Shown piece after piece: positions 16,264 through 25,645 of a stretch of DNA of 38,339 nucleotides. A program made the position numbers and the translations under genes. The DNA is from Eubacteriaceae bacterium. GTDB lineage: Bacteria > Bacillota > Clostridia > Eubacteriales > Eubacteriaceae. The stretch lies in contig JAQWCN010000006.1 of NCBI GenBank assembly GCA_028705955.1, positions 1 through 38,339 on the forward strand. Reading direction: 5' to 3'. Each line of letters begins with the position of its first letter. The first letter of the stretch is position 1. Under the pieces are notes generated by a model. It saw only the letters and a list, made by a program, of their open reading frames with translations. It did not search any database and was not told the origin of the DNA.

Positions 16264-16996
16264 TCACTCCTTCCTCCGGTTGCATAATAATCACGGTAAT
16301 ATTATCACTCCCGCCATTATAATTGGCCAGATTCACCAATTCTTTTGCTGCCTCTTCAATATTATTTTCCATTACAATCCGCTGGATTTCATTGTTCCCC
16401 ACCATGTTGTACAACCCATCCGAACAAAGGAGGATGGTGTCTCCAGGATATATTTTATACTCATACAAATCTGTTTTTACAGACTCATCCGTTCCCAACG
16501 CCCGGGTAATAACATTTTTTTGAGGATGGGTCTTTGCTTCTGTCGATGTGATCCTTCCTTTGTCAATGAGCGCCTGCACCAGGGAATGATCCTTGGTCAG
16601 TTGTTCAATTTCCTCTGTATTGATCCGATATGCCCGGCTGTCTCCAACATGATAAATAACCATGTCATCGTCCTGAACGACAGCCATGGTTAAGGTTGTT
16701 GCCATCCCCAAATCCTTTTGATGATGGCAGCCTTCCCAAATAATCTCCTGGTTAATTCCATTGACAAAAGCACTTACTTGAGCATAATCAGCGAAATCAT
16801 CAATTTGTGAAATATTTTTTTTGATATAATCGATGGTCATCTTGCTGGCGACTTCTCCGGATTGATGGCCTCCCAATCCGTCTGCCACAGCAAACACATA
16901 ATAAAGCAAGCCGTCTTTTTCGACATTTGCAGCCAGATAAGCATCTTGATTAACTTTTCGTTTTGCGCCTATATTCGTTGAATACGCACATTTCAT
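16247..16996 (-). CDS. prpC: PP2C-type Ser/Thr phosphatase (Stp/PrpC)
   Basis: A 249-residue metal-dependent protein phosphatase that reverses phosphorylation by the adjacent kinase. Metal-binding aspartates sit in KVNQDAY (D18) and VADGLGGH (D39), with further motifs GDSRAYRI, CSDGLYNMV and GGSDNITVII near the C-terminus. It has no membrane segment. GAGGTG lies before the ATG. A small CCGGG/CCCGG hairpin (17028-17043) sits in the 47-base gap to rlmN. It overlaps pknB by 17 bases, which should keep kinase and phosphatase levels linked. Confidence 0.94.
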   Translation of the reverse strand: MKCAYSTNIGAKRKVNQDAYLAANVEKDGLLYYVFAVADGLGGHQSGEVASKMTIDYIKKNISQIDDFADYAQVSAFVNGINQEIIWEGCHHQKDLGMATTLTMAVVQDDDMVIYHVGDSRAYRINTEEIEQLTKDHSLVQALIDKGRITSTEAKTHPQKNVITRALGTDESVKTDLYEYKIYPGDTILLCSDGLYNMVGNNEIQRIVMENNIEEAAKELVNLANYNGGSDNITVIIMQPEEGVNANDR

Positions 16997-17043
16997 GTAA
17001 ACACCTCAGAATCACTTTCACAGATTGCCGGGCCAAAACCCGG

Positions 17044-18060
17044 TCAATGTATTTTAGTTTGTTGACGCAATTGCCCGCAGGCCGCGTCGATATTGTTCCC
17101 CATTTTTCTTCTAATTGTACAATTTATCCCGTTTCTTTTCAACTCATCACTAAAAAAGTTTACATTCTTGCTACCTTTCAAATGACTTTCCGTAACAGGG
17201 TTAAGCGCGATGAGATTAATATGGACCGGCAGCCCTTTAAAAAGGCGTGTAAGCTCCCTGACATCTTCCGGGCGATCGTTAACACCCGCGATCAAAGCGT
17301 ATTCAAAAGTCAATCTCCGACTCGTTTTTGTAAAATATTTTTTACAACTCTTAAGAAGTTCTTGAATGTCATAACGCTTTGCGATGGGCATAATCTGTTC
17401 TCTAACGGACTGAAAAGGAGAATGGAGTGAAATCGCCAGATTAATTTGGAGATCCTCTTCAGCCAGCCGGTCAATTTCTGGAACAAGGCCGCAGGTGGAA
17501 AGTGTAATCTTACGCATCCCGATTCCCCACCCGGAATTGGCCAGTGCGATAAAATCCATCACCGCACGGTAATTGGCCAGGGGTTCGCCAATACCCATGA
17601 TCACCACATTGGACACCCTCACCTGTCTTTCATCTTCAACCAGGTAGATCTGATCCAAAATTTCTCCTGCCGTTAAATTGCGCACCAAACCACCCCGGGT
17701 CGAGGCGCAAAACGCACAACCCATGGCGCATCCCACCTGGCTGGATACGCAAAGACTGTAGCCGTGATGGTACGCCATCAGAACCGTCTCAATGCATTCC
17801 CCGTCCTGAAGACGGATTAAGTATTTGTGGGTTTGATCTTCGGGATCTGACTGGATTTTTATGATCGCTCCATGTTCAATGTCATAGTCTGCCTTCATCT
17901 TTTCCCGAAGCGCTTTTGAAAAATTGGTACACGCGTCAAAATTTGTTACTTTTTTTTCATATAACCACTGATAAAGCTGATTTCCTCTAAAAGAAGGTTC
18001 CCCGAGCTTTTTCATTACCTCCAGGCACCCTTCCTTCGTTATTCCAAATAAATTATTCAT
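17044..18060 (-). CDS. rlmN: Dual-specificity 23S rRNA/tRNA m2A methyltransferase
   Basis: A 338-residue radical SAM enzyme that methylates C2 of A2503 in 23S rRNA and A37 in some tRNAs. The cluster motif C111-x3-C115-x2-C118 is present, and the methyl-carrying cysteine lies at C328 in AACGQL. The start at 18060 is chosen because AAAGGA precedes it and the protein opens MNNLFGITKE; an in-frame ATG at 18078 would add six residues. It is the first gene of its operon, about 25 bases downstream of a promoter. The rsmB, fmt and def genes that often precede it are not here. Confidence 0.94.
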   Translation of the reverse strand: MNNLFGITKEGCLEVMKKLGEPSFRGNQLYQWLYEKKVTNFDACTNFSKALREKMKADYDIEHGAIIKIQSDPEDQTHKYLIRLQDGECIETVLMAYHHGYSLCVSSQVGCAMGCAFCASTRGGLVRNLTAGEILDQIYLVEDERQVRVSNVVIMGIGEPLANYRAVMDFIALANSGWGIGMRKITLSTCGLVPEIDRLAEEDLQINLAISLHSPFQSVREQIMPIAKRYDIQELLKSCKKYFTKTSRRLTFEYALIAGVNDRPEDVRELTRLFKGLPVHINLIALNPVTESHLKGSKNVNFFSDELKRNGINCTIRRKMGNNIDAACGQLRQQTKIH

Positions 18061-18091
18061 TGCGATCCTTTCTTGCATTTTAAGCTTTCCT

Positions 18092-18119
18092 ATTATAACA
18101 AAAAAATCCTTTCGGTCAA
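18092..18119 (-). promoter_or_regulatory. Promoter of the rlmN-to-thiN operon
   Basis: On the minus strand this reads TTGACC, 16 bases, TATAAT. The -10 is perfect and the -35 matches five of six bases. The divergent pyrophosphatase gene has a TACAAT -10 at 18153-18158 but no clear -35. Confidence 0.75.
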
Positions 18120-18181
18120 CAGCATTTCATGGTAATTCTCCGGTAAATTTGATACAATAGTACAAAATAAGGAGGTTATTT

Positions 18182-19804
18182 ATGTCACAACTCATTTATG
18201 TTTTTGGACACCAGCGGCCCGATACCGATTCGATTTGTTCTTCCCTTGCCTTTGCGGCCTACCGGAAAGCTTTGGGTGATACAGATACCATCGCCTGCCG
18301 TCTGGGAGAACTGAATAAAGAAACCAAATACGTCCTGGATTATTTTAATGTTGCCCCTCCAAAACTCATTAAAAGTGTTCAACCCCAGGTTTCAGATATC
18401 AACTTTAATAATTACTCCATGGTCACCGAACAAGATTCTGTTTTGCGGTCAATGGAACTCATTATCGATAACCCCGGCCGTTCGTTGCCCGTCGTTGACA
18501 AACAAAAAAAACTGATTGGCATTATTTCTTTGCCGGATATCATTCACGCATACACCGATTCATTCCGGGAAGACGCCCTAAAAAAAGCAAGAACACCTTT
18601 CATTAACATCATTGATATTTTAAACGCCCGGGTTTATGGCAATCCCGCAACACCTTTTGTCGAAGGCAACGTATATGCCAACACCCAGCTTCATCCCAGC
18701 CAGATTTTAAAACCGGAAGACATTATTGTCACCGCCCTCAACGACGGTTCCCTCTACAAAGCGTTTACCAGCGGGGCCCGCAATGTCATTATCTCCAACA
18801 CACCCATCGGTGCCACGCCGGCCATTCCCAATTCTTTTCACGGCCTTGTTGTTTTATGTGAACAGCCCCCCTTTGAAGTCATCCGTCTTCTCGGGCAGGT
18901 TATCCCCATTGCCAATTACGTTCAGCGGGATAATCTCGAATACTTTTTAACGTACGAAACCCTGGACGATGTCAAAAAAAATATGCTTGGTTCCGAACAC
19001 AGCCGGTTTCCTGTCGTCGATGACGATGGGACCGTTTTAGCCACCATCACCAAAAGTTCCCTGCTGGATTTCAACCGAAAAAAAGTGGTACTGGTCGATC
19101 ATAATGAACGCACCCAATCCATTAACGGCGTCGACGAAGCAGAAATTACCGAAGTCATTGACCATCACCGCGTTGCCGAAATCACAACGGCAGCCCCTCT
19201 TTATCTGCGCATCGAACCAGTGGGCTGTACCTGCACCATTATCGCCAAAATGTATAAAGAAAAACATTTGCCGATTCCCCGGCCCGTTGCCGGCATTCTC
19301 CTCTCGGCCATTTTGTCCGACACGCTCATATTCAACTCGCCAACCTGCACTGAAATTGACCGAAAAATCGCCGAAGAGCTGGCTGATATTGCCGGTGTTG
19401 ACATTCAGTCCTACGGCCGGGATATGCTTATTGCCGGAAGTAATTTGGCCGATATGACCCCTGAGGAAATTATCCGAACCGACCGCAAGGTCTTTACCAT
19501 GGGCAACTACCGGGTGAGCATTTCACAGATTAACACCGGGGATTACAAAGGTCTTTTCTCCCAGCTTCATCCACTGCTCGACCAGATGAACACCGATTGT
19601 AAACAGGACGAATTTGATTTGGCCATCTTAATGGTTTCTGACATTCTTTTGGGCGGCAGCGAACTTCTGGTCGCCGGGGAAGCCCGGGATTTGGTCCGCA
19701 TTGCCTTTGGCATTGAATCCGACGATGTCAGTCAGTTCTTCCCGGGAATGTTCTCCCGGAAAAAACAAGTTGTCCCGCCGCTTATGAAAGCCGCTTCATT
19801 ATAA
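18182..19804 (+). CDS. CBS/DRTGG-regulated Mn-dependent pyrophosphatase
   Basis: A 540-residue family II inorganic pyrophosphatase that hydrolyses PPi to phosphate. The DHH catalytic core is split. Metal ligands appear in VFGHQRPDTDS (H10, D14, D16), VDHNE and VIDHHR, with the DHHA2 domain at the C-terminus. Between the halves lie CBS (about 70-125), a DRTGG-like domain (about 130-245) and a second CBS (about 250-300). Such enzymes in Clostridia and Desulfitobacterium are inhibited by AMP/ADP and activated by ATP or diadenosine polyphosphates. AGGAGG precedes the ATG. The FMN-binding lipoprotein gene begins three bases after its stop. Confidence 0.9.
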   Translation: MSQLIYVFGHQRPDTDSICSSLAFAAYRKALGDTDTIACRLGELNKETKYVLDYFNVAPPKLIKSVQPQVSDINFNNYSMVTEQDSVLRSMELIIDNPGRSLPVVDKQKKLIGIISLPDIIHAYTDSFREDALKKARTPFINIIDILNARVYGNPATPFVEGNVYANTQLHPSQILKPEDIIVTALNDGSLYKAFTSGARNVIISNTPIGATPAIPNSFHGLVVLCEQPPFEVIRLLGQVIPIANYVQRDNLEYFLTYETLDDVKKNMLGSEHSRFPVVDDDGTVLATITKSSLLDFNRKKVVLVDHNERTQSINGVDEAEITEVIDHHRVAEITTAAPLYLRIEPVGCTCTIIAKMYKEKHLPIPRPVAGILLSAILSDTLIFNSPTCTEIDRKIAEELADIAGVDIQSYGRDMLIAGSNLADMTPEEIIRTDRKVFTMGNYRVSISQINTGDYKGLFSQLHPLLDQMNTDCKQDEFDLAILMVSDILLGGSELLVAGEARDLVRIAFGIESDDVSQFFPGMFSRKKQVVPPLMKAASL

Positions 19805-19807
19805 ACC

Positions 19808-20590
19808 ATGACGATCCGTTTAAAAATAATTATCCCGGTTCTTCTCGTCTTGGCGGTTGGTCTTTGCCTGCTACCCGGTTGTGTCAAAAAAGATTATATC
19901 AACAATACAACGAATGGTCAGATCGATCCCGGAAAAACCTCGGTCTATCACGATGGCACTTTTTCTGCCAAATCCCAGTATTACGATACCTATGGGTATG
20001 GCCAGCGGCTCACCCTTGAAATCCATCAGGGTATCCTCTCCAAGATTACTTTTACAGAAACCAACCGCAGCGGTGAAGTCAAAAGTGTCATGGATCCATC
20101 CTGGCAGAGTAACACCGACAAAAAAAATCTTTCGGATCTGTATCACGCGATGGCTGATCAAATCATGACCCAGCAAAGCGCCAGCAATGTTGACACTGTT
20201 TCCGGCGCAACTCAAACAACGACCGCCTATAAAAAGCTGGCTTCTGCCGCCCTGGACAACAGCAAGAATAACGGGAAGGAAGAGGCTGTTTCAGATATTA
20301 ACCAGACGTACAATGCCGAAGTTGTTTCCTCCTCGGACCCAAGCGTCACGTGTAAACTCAGTGTGACCTATAAAGACGGCAATATTTCAAATGTCACTTA
20401 TGACGAAACAAAAGATGGTGGGCAGCGATCGGTCAACCTGGCATACAAGCAATTATTTTCCGGGTTAACCAAAAAGACCCAGGACAGTCAAAGCCTTGCC
20501 AATCTTCCTGTGGAACCCACAAATCCGGAAGAAATCACTGATTATAATAATGCGCTTAACGTCATCGCTTCCCAAAGAACAGCTTATTAA
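19808..20590 (+). CDS. FMN-binding domain lipoprotein
   Basis: A 260-residue secreted protein. A hydrophobic signal ends in a lipobox with C25 (LLPGC), predicting a lipid anchor outside the membrane. Residues ~45-150 form an FMN_bind domain with VDTVSGAT at 129-135, the motif in which a Ser/Thr carries covalently attached FMN in NqrC/RnfG-type proteins. Residues ~165-255 look like a second FMN_bind-like domain that lacks the SGAT motif. Listeria PplA, an electron-shuttling flavolipoprotein, has a related layout, so an extracellular electron-transfer role is possible but unproven. No ribosome-binding site is visible. The gene starts three bases after the pyrophosphatase and probably relies on it. 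Confidence 0.78.
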   Translation: MTIRLKIIIPVLLVLAVGLCLLPGCVKKDYINNTTNGQIDPGKTSVYHDGTFSAKSQYYDTYGYGQRLTLEIHQGILSKITFTETNRSGEVKSVMDPSWQSNTDKKNLSDLYHAMADQIMTQQSASNVDTVSGATQTTTAYKKLASAALDNSKNNGKEEAVSDINQTYNAEVVSSSDPSVTCKLSVTYKDGNISNVTYDETKDGGQRSVNLAYKQLFSGLTKKTQDSQSLANLPVEPTNPEEITDYNNALNVIASQRTAY

Positions 20591-20592
20591 AC

Positions 20593-20629
20593 AAAAAAGC
20601 TTTCCCGTTTTTATCAGGAAAGCTTTTTT
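20593..20629. terminator. Bidirectional terminator between convergent genes
   Basis: A perfect 13-base stem (20593-20605 with 20617-20629) begins with A6 and ends with T6, with an 11-base loop. It lies between the convergent FMN-lipoprotein and dhaM genes and can stop transcripts from both sides. Confidence 0.88.
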
Positions 20630-20637
20630 ATTTAATC

Positions 20638-21021
20638 TTAAAATTTTGCCTGGGTTTTGACTTGCTTTAAAACCTCAACAATATGATCCATCGAGGAACC
20701 AATGGATGCTTCAACTGCTCCAAAAATGGTTCCTTCGACAACCGGTGTATCCACAATTTTAATTTTATCAGGATCATCCGCCATTTCAATAGCCATTTCA
20801 GATGTCATAATCGCCGATCCCATATCGACCAGCATAATCACACCGTCATCTGACCACACTTCCGAAATTGCCTTATTGATTTTTTCCAGATCCGTTCCAA
20901 TACTCCCGTCTGAAAGTCCTCCAGCAGCGGCAACCTTTGCTCCGGATGCCATCTGGAGTGCCAGCTCTTTGGCCCCTTCAGCTACTTTTTGACTATGTGA
21001 TACAACGACAATTCCAACCAT
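20638..21021 (-). CDS. dhaM: DhaM phosphotransferase subunit of DHA kinase
   Basis: A 127-residue single EIIA-Man-like domain. The phosphoryl-accepting His9 lies in VVVSHSQKVAEG, and LVDMGSA is also conserved. DhaM takes phosphate from HPr of the PTS and passes it to ADP bound on DhaL. Unlike E. coli DhaM it has no extra HPr or EI domains, which is the usual short Gram-positive form. It is the last gene of dhaK-dhaL-dhaM, two bases after dhaL, and is followed by a terminator. Confidence 0.92.
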   Translation of the reverse strand: MVGIVVVSHSQKVAEGAKELALQMASGAKVAAAGGLSDGSIGTDLEKINKAISEVWSDDGVIMLVDMGSAIMTSEMAIEMADDPDKIKIVDTPVVEGTIFGAVEASIGSSMDHIVEVLKQVKTQAKF

Positions 21022-21023
21022 AA

Positions 21024-21665
21024 TTATTTTCCCGCCTTTTCGCCAGCTTCTTTTGCAGATTGAATCATATACGTGATTGACGTTGCCCCGGGATCCTGAA
21101 AACCAATGCTTCTGTCCCCCAGATAACTGGCACGTCCTTTGGTCGCTTTAATGGTCTTGGTGTAATCCACACCTTTCCACGCCGCCTTTTCTGCTACCGT
21201 TAAAGCTTCCGTAATGGTTTTTCCGGAAGCAATGCTTTCGTTATAAGCATCCTTCGCCGGTACAATGGCATCGAGCATGGTCTTTTCCCCGGTTGTCGCT
21301 TTTCCTCTACTGACGATCCCTTCGATGGCCGCATCAAACATTTTACCAATATCTTCAGCACTCAATTCTTCTTCGCCCTTCATGGCCATCCCTGCACGCA
21401 TAAAAGCCGTTCCGTACAATGGTCCGGAAGCACCGCCAACCGTTGAAACTAAAGTCATTCCCACGCCCTTAAGAATCGCATCAATCGTTTTGTCCTGAAA
21501 AGTGGGAAGTTTTTCACCGACGGCCTTCATGCCGCGATTCATATTGATCCCATGATCTCCATCACCAATCGCCTGGTCCATATCCGTCAGTTCCTGGCGA
21601 TGTTCTTCCATTTTCTGATCAAAAATCTGTACAAAATTCAATACATCTTTTTTTGTTGCCGCCAT
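21024..21665 (-). CDS. dhaL: DhaL, ADP-binding subunit of DHA kinase
   Basis: A 213-residue all-helical subunit. D30, D35 and D37 in DMDQAIGDGDHG match the aspartates that hold two Mg2+ and the tightly bound ADP, which acts as a cofactor rephosphorylated by DhaM. It transfers phosphate to dihydroxyacetone bound on DhaK. The C-terminus has the SYLGDRSIGFQDPGA signature. It lies 103 bases downstream of dhaK, with a terminator-like hairpin between them, and two bases before dhaM. Confidence 0.93.
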   Translation of the reverse strand: MAATKKDVLNFVQIFDQKMEEHRQELTDMDQAIGDGDHGINMNRGMKAVGEKLPTFQDKTIDAILKGVGMTLVSTVGGASGPLYGTAFMRAGMAMKGEEELSAEDIGKMFDAAIEGIVSRGKATTGEKTMLDAIVPAKDAYNESIASGKTITEALTVAEKAAWKGVDYTKTIKATKGRASYLGDRSIGFQDPGATSITYMIQSAKEAGEKAGK

Positions 21666-21702
21666 ATTGTTGTCCTCTTTTCTTGCAAAGTTATTTTTCT
21701 TA

Positions 21703-21738
21703 AAAATAATGACAGACCCAAATGTCTGCCATTATTTT
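21703..21738 (-). terminator. Intercistronic hairpin between dhaK and dhaL
   Basis: A 15-pair stem (21703-21717 with 21724-21738) with a six-base loop. The single plus-strand mismatch becomes a G-U pair on the minus-strand RNA, so the stem is fully paired in the transcript. The 3' arm ends in U-rich sequence. It looks like a partial terminator or processing site that could lower dhaL-dhaM expression relative to dhaK. Confidence 0.6.
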
Positions 21739-21768
21739 ATCATCAATTAATTTTAACGTAAAGAGTTA

Positions 21769-22758
21769 TCAGTCCTGAGTTAAGGCAATGGTATCTGCCG
21801 GTGCCAGAAGCAATTCTTTCATTTCGTCATCCAGTTTAAGCAGTGAAATCGAAGCCCCTGCCATATCGATGGATGTCATATAATTGCCGACATAGGTTTT
21901 AACAATTTTAATGCCTTTTTCTTTTAAGACATCGTGAACTCGTTTGTTTAAGATATACAGTTCCATGGCTGGTGTTGCACCGCTGCCATTAACCATCACA
22001 GCCACTTCTGAACCGCTGTAATCAACGGAATCATTCATAATCTTATCAAGAAGATGGTCGACAATCGCATTGGCCGGCTGAATCTTTTCGCGGCTGGTTC
22101 CCGGTTCCCCGTGAATCCCGATTCCCAATTCCATTTCGTCTTCACCAAGTTCAAATCCTGGTTTACCAGCAGCCGGAACGGTCGACGGTTTAAGCGCCAC
22201 ACCCATGGTCCGTACATTGGCGATTACTTTTTCAGCAACAGCTTTAACATCCGCCAAATTGGCGCCTGCTTCTGCTTTTGCTCCAGCGATTTTATGAATA
22301 AAAATGGTCCCCGCAACACCCCGGCGACCAGTGGTGTACAAGCTGTCTTCTACAGCGACATCATCGTTGGAAATCACTTCTGCTGTTTCGATATCATCTG
22401 CCATTTCTGCAGCCATTTCGAAGTTCATCACATCGCCAGTATAGTTTTTGACAACCATTAATACCCCTTTGCCTGCATCTGCAGCCTTAATGGCTTCCAA
22501 AATCTGATCTGGGGTTGGTGACGTATAAACCGCTCCCGGTACAGCAGCATCGAGCATCCCTTTCCCGACAAAACCGGCATGGGTTGGTTCATGTCCACTG
22601 CCGCCTCCGCTGATCACGGCAACTTTGCCTTCCTTTTTTTCTGAGCGGACAATCACATCCAACCCTGGAAGTCTTTTGACATATTCGGGATAAGCGTCGA
22701 CCATACCTTCTAGCATTTCATTTTCGACATTTTCTACATTATTGATAAACTTCTTCAT
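21769..22758 (-). CDS. dhaK: DhaK, dihydroxyacetone-binding kinase subunit
   Basis: A 329-residue subunit that binds dihydroxyacetone as a hemiaminal on H216 (GIGIHGEPG). H56 in GGGSGHEPTH and D109 in YTGDVMNF are the other active-site residues. With DhaL and DhaM it makes dihydroxyacetone phosphate from DHA, with PEP as the donor through the PTS. The start at 22758 is chosen over 22782 because GGAGGG lies seven bases before it. A TATAAT -10 (22799-22804) sits just upstream, overlapped by a TTTGAAACGTGTT element. The glycerol dehydrogenase that would supply DHA is not in the window. Confidence 0.94.
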   Translation of the reverse strand: MKKFINNVENVENEMLEGMVDAYPEYVKRLPGLDVIVRSEKKEGKVAVISGGGSGHEPTHAGFVGKGMLDAAVPGAVYTSPTPDQILEAIKAADAGKGVLMVVKNYTGDVMNFEMAAEMADDIETAEVISNDDVAVEDSLYTTGRRGVAGTIFIHKIAGAKAEAGANLADVKAVAEKVIANVRTMGVALKPSTVPAAGKPGFELGEDEMELGIGIHGEPGTSREKIQPANAIVDHLLDKIMNDSVDYSGSEVAVMVNGSGATPAMELYILNKRVHDVLKEKGIKIVKTYVGNYMTSIDMAGASISLLKLDDEMKELLLAPADTIALTQD

Positions 22759-23086
22759 CTGAAAACCCTCCTCGTTTGGCATTTAGATTTCTGAAATTAT
22801 TATAACACGTTTCAAAAATTTGAATAGTCTCATTTTTTGCATTTTCAAAATTTTACTCTTGGACAACAAAATATCTTCCTTATCCCAATGAAAAACGATT
22901 AAAATCCACAAAGACGGATGGTACTCGCACCAAAACAGCGTCATCATCAAAAAACCCTTAATTTTAACCAAAACGTGATTGAAAATAATTTCATGATGTA
23001 AATTTTTCATCCTTTCGTGAAAGTGGCATTCTCATGCGGTTTTCTAATTGTTAAATAAATAACTTATTTTTTTTGATTGTAAACCC

Positions 23087-23115
23087 TTTACACTTCTTTT
23101 TGAATGTGCTATCAT
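23087..23115 (+). promoter_or_regulatory. glpK leader promoter
   Basis: TTTACA, 17 bases, TATCAT: five of six consensus bases in each box with ideal spacing. Transcription should start near 23122, giving a leader of about 265 bases before glpK with a terminator inside it. Confidence 0.65.
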
Positions 23116-23134
23116 TATGTCAAACATCAGATAA

Positions 23135-23172
23135 GCACCTTTCATGAACTCGCATTTCATCGATAAAGGTGC
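23135..23172 (+). promoter_or_regulatory. First hairpin of the glpK leader
   Basis: GCACCTTT (23135-23142) pairs with AAAGGTGC (23165-23172), and inside it ATGAA (23144-23148) pairs with TTCAT (23156-23160). The result is a 13-pair hairpin with an asymmetric internal loop. It starts some 13 bases after the predicted transcript start. It may be part of a GlpP-binding structure or simply a 5' stabiliser. Confidence 0.55.
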
Positions 23173-23192
23173 AACGCTGCAAGTGAATATTG

Positions 23193-23269
23193 GGCAGGAG
23201 AACAGGAGGGCCGTACGAGCAAACACATTATAGAAAAACATGTGAGTTGTTTAGTACTGTTCTTTTTTT
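23193..23269 (+). promoter_or_regulatory. glpK attenuator: GlpP-type motif plus terminator
   Basis: GGC (23193-23195) and GCC (23210-23212) enclose a loop with two AGGAG copies. The 12-mer GGAGGGCCGTAC lies at 23205-23216. From 23213 a terminator forms: GTAC (23213-23216) with GTAC (23254-23257), then CACAT (23224-23228) with ATGTG (23240-23244), followed by T7 at 23263-23269. The gene for a GlpP antiterminator lies 1.7 kb downstream, and a near-identical 12-mer occurs in the dehydrogenase leader. GlpP with glycerol-3-phosphate is known to let transcription pass such leaders in Bacillus. That it does so here is inference. Confidence 0.65.
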
Positions 23270-23332
23270 AATTCGCTTTTATTCACTATTCTTTACAACG
23301 TGTTTTGAAACATCATTACATTTTGATTTAAC

Positions 23333-23347
23333 TGCACAGCGTGTGCA
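23333..23347. promoter_or_regulatory. Operator-like dyad before glpK
   Basis: TGCACA-GCG-TGTGCA is a perfect dyad with six-base arms, 38 bases before the glpK start codon and beyond the leader terminator. It could be an operator for a dimeric regulator or a small hairpin in the mRNA. No family match is claimed. Confidence 0.45.
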
Positions 23348-23373
23348 TTAAATAATATATTTATAAATCATAG

Positions 23374-24879
<1,506 letters not shown>

Positions 24880-24907
24880 TAACAAATGATGTAAAAACGC
24901 TGTATTT

Positions 24908-24937
24908 TTCCGGCGGGTTTTCCCGCCGGAATCTTTT
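24908..24937 (+). terminator. Terminator after glpK
   Basis: A perfect ten-base GC-rich stem (24908-24917 with 24922-24931) with a TTTT loop is followed by TCTTTT. It separates glpK from glpP, so glpP depends on read-through or on a promoter I could not identify in 24940-25000. Confidence 0.82.
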
Positions 24938-25008
24938 GGCCTTTTTATAACAAAAGACGCTCTTTTTGCCTCTTTAGATCACCTTTCAAGGAGGAATTGA
25001 TTCACAAT

Positions 25009-25617
25009 ATGTCAACAAGGAAAAGTTTTCTTTTGTTTCAAGAGAATCCGATTATCGCTGCCGTTAGAAATCCAAGGGATATATACGATGCGGTTGCATC
25101 TCCCTGCCAAATCATTTTTCTTTTAACCGGCAATATCTACAATTTAAAACAGATGGTCGATTATATCAATGCATCTGGAAAGCATGCATTTGTTCATCTC
25201 GATCTCGTTAAAGGATATGCCCAGGATCATTACTTTATCAAGTATCTTAAAGAAGAAATTAAACCGACAGGTGTTATTTCCACACGGAATTCCTTAATTT
25301 CCCGGGCAAAACAAGAAGGCCTCATGACTATTCAACGGCTTTTCCTTCTCGATTCTTCCGCAATGGATGTCACCATTACATCGGCACGAAAAATTAAACC
25401 GGACGCAGTGGAAATATTACCAGGACTCGTTCCCAAACTGATTCACAAAGTACGGGATGAGTTAACGCTTCCGATTATCACCGGTGGTTTTATTGAAACA
25501 GGAGAAGAAGTCAGATCCTGTATTGACGCTGGTTCCATTTCTTCCAGCACATCTCATAAACCGTTATGGGATGAATTCGATGAAATGAAAAACTATATCA
25601 CAGAATCACTATCCTGA
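25009..25617 (+). CDS. glpP: Glycerol-3-phosphate-responsive antiterminator GlpP
   Basis: A 202-residue protein of the G3P_antiterm family, a TIM-barrel-like regulator. FVHLDLVKGY, GVISTRNSLISRAKQEG, QRLFLLDSSA, VEILPGLVPK and TGGFIETGEEV are characteristic. With glycerol-3-phosphate, GlpP of Bacillus binds leader RNA and prevents termination. The ATG at 25009 lies 14 bases after AAGGAGGA, a rather long spacing. A TTG at 24997 would be too close to the site. Two leaders with a shared 12-mer flank this gene, one before glpK and one directly after it, and are its likely targets. Confidence 0.9.
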   Translation: MSTRKSFLLFQENPIIAAVRNPRDIYDAVASPCQIIFLLTGNIYNLKQMVDYINASGKHAFVHLDLVKGYAQDHYFIKYLKEEIKPTGVISTRNSLISRAKQEGLMTIQRLFLLDSSAMDVTITSARKIKPDAVEILPGLVPKLIHKVRDELTLPIITGGFIETGEEVRSCIDAGSISSSTSHKPLWDEFDEMKNYITESLS

Positions 25618-25645
25618 AATGTGATGCAATGACAATTAAATGAAT

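Noticed and set aside
22860-22985. A catabolite-response (cre) site near TGAAAAACGATTAAAA.
   Set aside because: Spacing of the TG-AA-CG core does not match the CcpA consensus; the match is no better than expected in A/T-rich DNA.
23122-23220. A lysine-type or other known riboswitch in the glpK leader (GATAAAGGTGCAA resembles part of the lysine class).
   Set aside because: Only the short AGGTGC-like core agrees; the other conserved junction segments are missing, and the gene context is glycerol, not lysine.
22783-23241. Small minus-strand reading frames between dhaK and glpK.
   Set aside because: They lie in A/T-rich sequence or across the glpK leader hairpins, lack ribosome-binding sites and show no protein-like pattern.
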